This document shows positions 6,786-9,421 of a stretch of DNA of 9,421 bases, piece by piece. The translations under genes were made by a program, and so were the position numbers. The first letter of the stretch is position 1, and each line of letters starts with the position of its first letter. Below the pieces are notes generated by a model that was given only the letters and a program-made list of their open reading frames with translations, had not been told where the DNA came from and made no database searches. The stretch comes from Solirubrobacterales bacterium 70-9 (GTDB lineage Bacteria; Actinomycetota; Thermoleophilia; Solirubrobacterales; 70-9), in the NCBI GenBank assembly GCA_001898095.1, contig MKSH01000090.1, positions 1 to 9,421 of the forward strand, given 5' to 3'.

Positions 6786-6941
6786 TCACCCCCAAAGGAT
6801 GTAGGCGACTGCGGCAACAAGGCAGCCGATCTGAATGACTTCGAGAAGCCACTCGCCAAGCAGCCGCGCGCGCCGCTCGTTCTTCTTCTCGAGCGCCTCG
6901 ACCCGTCGCTCCAGACTCTTCAACTCCCAATCTTCTGCCAT
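6786..6941 (-). CDS. Small coiled-coil protein with C-terminal membrane anchor (51 aa)
   Basis: I do not recognise a named family. The 51-aa product has a charged amphipathic helix (residues 6-26, SLERRVEALEKKNERRAR), likely a short coiled coil. One hydrophobic segment follows (about 35-50, with VIQIGCLVAAVAYILW) and ends at the C-terminus, so it looks tail-anchored with the charged part in the cytoplasm. There is no Shine-Dalgarno sequence. The ATG at 6941 lies exactly 6 nt after a TACGCT box, giving a leaderless mRNA. The open frame continues upstream to 6980, but that part is the promoter block shared with the next gene, so I do not count it as coding. It is in the same orientation as the 110-aa gene upstream, 76 nt away, but with its own promoter copy. 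Function is unknown; a membrane-associated scaffold or accessory role is only a guess. Confidence 0.65.
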   Translation of the reverse strand: MAEDWELKSLERRVEALEKKNERRARLLGEWLLEVIQIGCLVAAVAYILWG

Positions 6942-6943
6942 GC

Positions 6944-6988
6944 ATCGAGCGTAGGAGAAAAGTGCGCGCACGTGGTGCACGGAAATGG
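6944..6988 (-). promoter_or_regulatory. Promoter block, copy 1 (upstream of the 51-aa gene)
   Basis: This 45-bp block matches the one at 7353-7397 at 37 of 45 positions without gaps, and both end 3 bp before their start codons. On the minus strand it contains a conserved TCCGTGCA, a GCGCG stretch, an ACTTTT-like tract and CCTACGCTCGAT. TACGCT (6948-6953) is a TANNNT -10 box whose expected +1 is the A of the ATG at 6941. The conserved GTGCA-CAC part lies where a -35 element or activator site would be. Confidence 0.6.
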
Positions 6989-7017
6989 AACATCGAAGTT
7001 AAGCGACGATGTATCGC

Positions 7018-7350
7018 TCAGCCGAGAAACACTTTGATGACCACGGCCGCGACGACCGAGATGAGCCCGCTCATCATCCATCGGTTCATCTTGTCCATCT
7101 TGGAGTCGAGCTTGTCGAATGCGACTTTGGTCTCCGCCGAGGCACCGACGAACCCCGCCCTCATCCCGGTCTCCAGCCGGTCAAACCGTGCGTCGACCTT
7201 GTCGAAGCGACCAACAACCTCGCTCTCCAACCGGTCGAAGCGTTTGCCGACCTTGTCGAAGCGGCGGTCGACGTTGGCTTCGAAGCGACCCACCCGGTCG
7301 GCGAGGTCATCGGCGCGTTTGTCAGTCCACTCGCGGTCCATCACGCTCAC
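7018..7350 (-). CDS. Coiled-coil repeat protein with C-terminal membrane anchor (110 aa)
   Basis: This small protein has four RFDK/RFDR units: RFDKV at residues 30 and 48, and RFDRL at 37 and 55. They are spaced 7, 11 and 7 residues apart, so the repeat period is 18 residues. A further FDKLDSKMDKM stretch (78-88) leads to one hydrophobic segment (about 92-109, ending VVAAVVIKVFLG). The pattern suggests a long cytoplasmic coiled coil held at the membrane by its C-terminus. Similar RFD-heptad proteins are common in actinobacterial and phage genomes, but I know of no assigned function. I chose the GTG at 7350 because it lies exactly 6 nt after the TACGCT -10 box; an ATG three codons later (7341) is the alternative. 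It sits 102 bp downstream of asd in the same direction, with its own promoter between. Confidence 0.75.
   Translation of the reverse strand: MSVMDREWTDKRADDLADRVGRFEANVDRRFDKVGKRFDRLESEVVGRFDKVDARFDRLETGMRAGFVGASAETKVAFDKLDSKMDKMNRWMMSGLISVVAAVVIKVFLG
7194..7263. repeat. Exact 16-bp direct repeat inside the coiled-coil gene
   Basis: CGACCTTGTCGAAGCG occurs at 7194-7209 and again at 7248-7263, 54 bp apart. This equals the 18-residue period of the encoded RFDKV repeats and indicates growth of the coiled coil by tandem duplication of a 54-bp unit. Confidence 0.8.
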
Positions 7351-7352
7351 CA

Positions 7353-7397
7353 ATCGAGCGTAGGGAAAAAGTACGCGCGTGTGTTGCACGGAAGTGT
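7353..7397 (-). promoter_or_regulatory. Promoter block, copy 2 (upstream of the 110-aa gene)
   Basis: This is the partner of the block at 6944-6988 (37 of 45 positions identical). On the minus strand the TACGCT -10 box is at 7357-7362, and +1 is predicted on the G of the GTG at 7350. A consensus TTGACA also occurs at 7395-7400, but it is 32 nt from the -10 box and so cannot be its -35. The block lies between asd and the 110-aa gene. Confidence 0.6.
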
Positions 7398-7452
7398 CAA
7401 ATTTCGCGCACGCGCCTTTGGCAGACGTGGGCGCGGGCGCTCTTGGGCGGGC

Positions 7453-8493
7453 CTAGCGCTGGTTCAGGAGCCAGCCGCGATCGACCAGGATCTCGGCCAC
7501 CTGGACGGCGTTGGTGGCGGCGCCCTTGCGGAGGTTGTCGCCGGAGAGCCAGAGGTTCAGGGTGCGGTCCTGGCTCGGGTCGCGGCGGATGCGGCCGACG
7601 AAGACTTCGTCCTGGCCCGCGGTCTGGATCGAGGTCGGGTAGCCGCCCGCGGCCGGGTCGTCGAGGACCTGGACGCCGACCGCCCCGTCGAGCAGGGTGC
7701 GGCAGTCCTCCGGCGAGAGATCCTCGCGGGTCTGCAGGTTGATCGACTCCGAGTGGCCGACGAAGACCGGCACCCGGGCGCAGGTGGCGGAGATCCCGAC
7801 CTCCTCGCCGACGCCGAGGATCTTGCGCGTCTCGGCCATCACCTTGCGCTCCTCGGTGGTGTAGTCGTCGCCGTCCTTGAAGGACTCCACCTGCGGCATC
7901 ACGTTGAAGGCGATCTGGTGCGGGTAGACCGCCGGGGCGGGCGGCTGGTCGCCGGCGAGGATCGCCTTCGCCTGCGCGCGCAGCTCTTCGATCGCCTTCT
8001 GCCCGGTCCCCGAGACCGCCTGGTAGGAGGACATGACGAAGCGCTCGAGGCCGACCGCGCGGTGGATCGGCGCCAGCGCCATCATCATCACCATCGTCGT
8101 GCAGTTGGGGTTGGCGACGATGCCCTTGTGGGCCTCGGCCGCCTCGTCGTTGACGCCCGCGACGACCAGCGGCACGTCCTCGTACATGCGCCAGAAGCTG
8201 GTGTTGTCGACCACCGTCGCCCCCGCCTCGACGAAGCGCGGGGACCACTCCGAGCTGACCGCGCCCCCCGGCGAGGAGAGCACCACATCGACGCCCTGGA
8301 TCGTCTCCGCGTTCAGCGGCTGCACGATCAGCGTCTGCTCGCCCCACTCGAGCTCCTTGCCCGCCGAACGCTCCGAGGCGTAGGCGACCACCTCGCGGGC
8401 CGGGAAGCCGCGCTCGTGGAGGAGCGCCAGGATCGTCGTCCCGACCGCGCCGGTCGCGCCCATCACCCCGAGTCTGTAGCCGTAGCCCGCCAT
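7453..8493 (-). CDS. asd: Aspartate-semialdehyde dehydrogenase
   Basis: This cytoplasmic enzyme reduces aspartyl-4-phosphate to aspartate semialdehyde with NADPH, the second step of the route to lysine, diaminopimelate, threonine, methionine and isoleucine. The product is 346 aa, normal for the family. The NADP-binding GATGAVG is at residues 12-18. The catalytic Cys131 sits in NPNCTT and the acid/base His247 in RVPVFVGHSE; SSYQAVSGTGQK and the C-terminal GDNLRKGAATNAVQ are also diagnostic. Two adjacent ATGs compete: 8493 is preferred because GGAG is then 4 nt upstream, while 8496 would leave only 1 nt. The lysC stop lies about 15 nt upstream, so the two genes are cotranscribed. No clear terminator follows; the next 100 bp hold the promoter of the 110-aa gene. 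Confidence 0.96.
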   Translation of the reverse strand: MAGYGYRLGVMGATGAVGTTILALLHERGFPAREVVAYASERSAGKELEWGEQTLIVQPLNAETIQGVDVVLSSPGGAVSSEWSPRFVEAGATVVDNTSFWRMYEDVPLVVAGVNDEAAEAHKGIVANPNCTTMVMMMALAPIHRAVGLERFVMSSYQAVSGTGQKAIEELRAQAKAILAGDQPPAPAVYPHQIAFNVMPQVESFKDGDDYTTEERKVMAETRKILGVGEEVGISATCARVPVFVGHSESINLQTREDLSPEDCRTLLDGAVGVQVLDDPAAGGYPTSIQTAGQDEVFVGRIRRDPSQDRTLNLWLSGDNLRKGAATNAVQVAEILVDRGWLLNQR

Positions 8494-8508
8494 CATTCTC
8501 CGCGGGGG

Positions 8509-9042
8509 CTAGCCGGCGACCGTCGGCGTGTGCTCGGTGCCGGTCGAGTCTCCGGGACGGACCGCGTCGGTCCCCAGATCGAAGGCCCGGTGCAGGGACT
8601 TGACCGCGTCGGGCACGCGATCGGCGGCGATGACGCAGGAGATCTTGATCGGCGAGGTGGAGATCATCTCGATGTTGATCCGCTCGTCGCCGAGCACCTC
8701 GAAGACCTTGGCGGCGACGCCGGGGTGCGAGCGCATGCCCGCGCCGACGATCGAGACCTTGCCGATCGCCTCGTCGGTGCGCATCTCGATCGACACGCCG
8801 CCGAGCCCCTCGATCACCTCGCGGGCGGTCGCCAGGTCGGCGCGGTCGACGGTGAAGGAGAGATCGGCCAGCTGGTCGCCGCCGACCGGCTCGTTCTGGA
8901 TGATCACGTCGACGTTGACGTTCGCATCGGCCAGGGCGCTGAAGATGCGACCGGCGACACCCGGCTCGTCGCGGACGCCGCGCAGGGTCACGCGCGCCTC
9001 GGCGTTCGAGTGGGTGACTGCGGTGACGAAAGGTTGCTCCAT
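8509..9042 (-). CDS. lysC: Probable aspartokinase beta subunit from an internal in-frame start of lysC
   Basis: An ATG at 9042 ([20 protein letters not shown]) lies in frame within lysC at the junction between the kinase and ACT domains. It is preceded by GGAGG at 9051-9055 with an 8-nt spacer, far better than chance for an internal codon. The product would be 177 aa holding only the two ACT domains. In Bacillus subtilis and Corynebacterium glutamicum lysC makes just such an alpha/beta pair, with the beta start at the same place in the protein. The in-frame start and Shine-Dalgarno are seen; its use is inferred. Confidence 0.7.
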   Translation of the reverse strand: MEQPFVTAVTHSNAEARVTLRGVRDEPGVAGRIFSALADANVNVDVIIQNEPVGGDQLADLSFTVDRADLATAREVIEGLGGVSIEMRTDEAIGKVSIVGAGMRSHPGVAAKVFEVLGDERINIEMISTSPIKISCVIAADRVPDAVKSLHRAFDLGTDAVRPGDSTGTEHTPTVAG

Positions 9043-9421
9043 GGTCTCTTCCTCCGAGATTACGAGGGTACCGAGGCCGTCCTCGAAGCTGCTGCGGCAG
9101 TGGATCCGGACCCCGTGGTTGCGGGCGTACTCGACCGAGCGCAGCTGCAGCACCCCGGCCCCCGAGGCCGACATCTCGAGCATCTCCTCGAAGGAGACCG
9201 TATGCAGCTTGCGGGCCTCGGGCACCAGCCGGGGGTCGGCGGTGAAGACGCCGGCGACGTCGGTGTAGATCTCGCAGACGCTGGCCTCGAGCGCCGCCGC
9301 CAACGCGACCGCGGTGGTATCGGAGCCGCCGCGGCCGAGCGTGGTGACGTCGCGGCTGTCGGTCGACACACCCTGGAAGCCGGCGACGAGGTCGATCCGG
9401 TCCTGTGCCAGGGCCTGGCGG
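8509..9421 (-). CDS. lysC: Aspartate kinase (aspartokinase), 5' end outside the window
   Basis: This enzyme phosphorylates aspartate, the first and usually feedback-controlled step of the pathway served by asd. Only the C-terminal 303 residues are present; the frame is open to the window edge ([17 protein letters not shown]), so the N-terminal lysine/nucleotide-binding part is missing. Visible are [17 protein letters not shown], the [14 protein letters not shown] loop and [17 protein letters not shown] of the kinase domain, then GTLVISEE. Two ACT domains follow: [20 protein letters not shown] with VDVIIQN, and [22 protein letters not shown] with [13 protein letters not shown]. This is the two-ACT monofunctional type found in actinobacteria, which usually responds to lysine plus threonine. 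No homoserine dehydrogenase domain follows. An internal start probably yields a separate beta subunit. asd begins about 15 nt downstream. Confidence 0.96.
   Translation of the reverse strand, partial: RQALAQDRIDLVAGFQGVSTDSRDVTTLGRGGSDTTAVALAAALEASVCEIYTDVAGVFTADPRLVPEARKLHTVSFEEMLEMSASGAGVLQLRSVEYARNHGVRIHCRSSFEDGLGTLVISEEETMEQPFVTAVTHSNAEARVTLRGVRDEPGVAGRIFSALADANVNVDVIIQNEPVGGDQLADLSFTVDRADLATAREVIEGLGGVSIEMRTDEAIGKVSIVGAGMRSHPGVAAKVFEVLGDERINIEMISTSPIKISCVIAADRVPDAVKSLHRAFDLGTDAVRPGDSTGTEHTPTVAG
9051..9055 (-). promoter_or_regulatory. Internal Shine-Dalgarno (GGAGG) in lysC
   Basis: GGAGG on the minus strand, 8 nt before the internal ATG at 9042, decides the beta-subunit start. It lies in the linker after the kinase domain, in codons for ISEEE, where sequence constraint on the protein should be low. 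Confidence 0.7.

Noticed and set aside
6942..6980. Upstream in-frame extensions of both small genes (MHHVRALFSYAR and MQHTRVLFPYAR) as a shared N-terminal peptide
   Set aside because: The likeness comes from the duplicated promoter block. The differences change amino acids as often as not, and the TANNNT boxes and leaderless spacing explain the conservation better.
7002..7018. Small inverted repeat AGCGA/TCGCT at the stop of the 110-aa gene
   Set aside because: The stem is only 5 bp, has no T-run and overlaps the stop codon; too weak to call a terminator.
7395..7400. Consensus TTGACA -35 on the minus strand before the 110-aa gene
   Set aside because: It is 32 nt from the -10 box, far beyond 16-19 nt, and it is not present in the other copy of the block.

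Overview
The window is GC-rich bacterial chromosomal DNA with dense coding and strong third-position G/C bias. Three features suggest a high-GC Gram-positive actinobacterium, and Thermoleophilia/Solirubrobacterales is my best guess (inference): the lysC-asd gene pair, several genes that appear to be transcribed from a TANNNT -10 box directly onto a leaderless start codon, and a degenerate winged-helix fragment of a type I associate with that group. I see no phage, transposase, CRISPR, rRNA or tRNA feature.

Layout, left to right. (1) 89-2516: two divergent genes only about 35 bp apart. On the minus strand is a membrane-embedded M50 (site-2-protease) peptidase with a C-terminal CBS pair. On the plus strand is an M28 zinc peptidase whose catalytic domain is interrupted by a hydrophobic insertion. 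(2) 2615-6385: a tight plus-strand operon, sdhA-sdhB-sdhE, with overlapping or touching genes. It encodes a non-classical (type E) succinate dehydrogenase/fumarate reductase: a flavoprotein, an iron-sulfur protein with an extra cysteine at centre 3 and an HdrC-like tail, and an HdrB-like subunit with two CCG domains in place of cytochrome b anchor subunits. The operon has a dyad-symmetric, operator-like sequence at its promoter and a GC-rich hairpin after its last gene. (3) 6386-6785: no intact gene. It holds the hairpin, a perfect 26-bp palindrome, and what looks like a decayed winged-helix regulator gene. (4) 6786-7350: two minus-strand genes for small coiled-coil proteins with a C-terminal membrane anchor. 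Each is preceded by a copy of the same 45-bp promoter block, placed at an identical distance from a leaderless start. (5) 7453-9421: the minus-strand lysC-asd operon, the first two steps of the aspartate pathway to lysine, threonine, methionine and diaminopimelate. The 5' end of lysC lies outside the window. lysC carries a strong internal ribosome-binding site that should give a separate regulatory beta subunit.

The housekeeping functions are clear. The points most worth following up are the SdhABE complex with its altered metal centres, the duplicated promoter with its two small tail-anchored proteins, the perfect palindrome in the gene-free stretch, and the inserted M28 peptidase.
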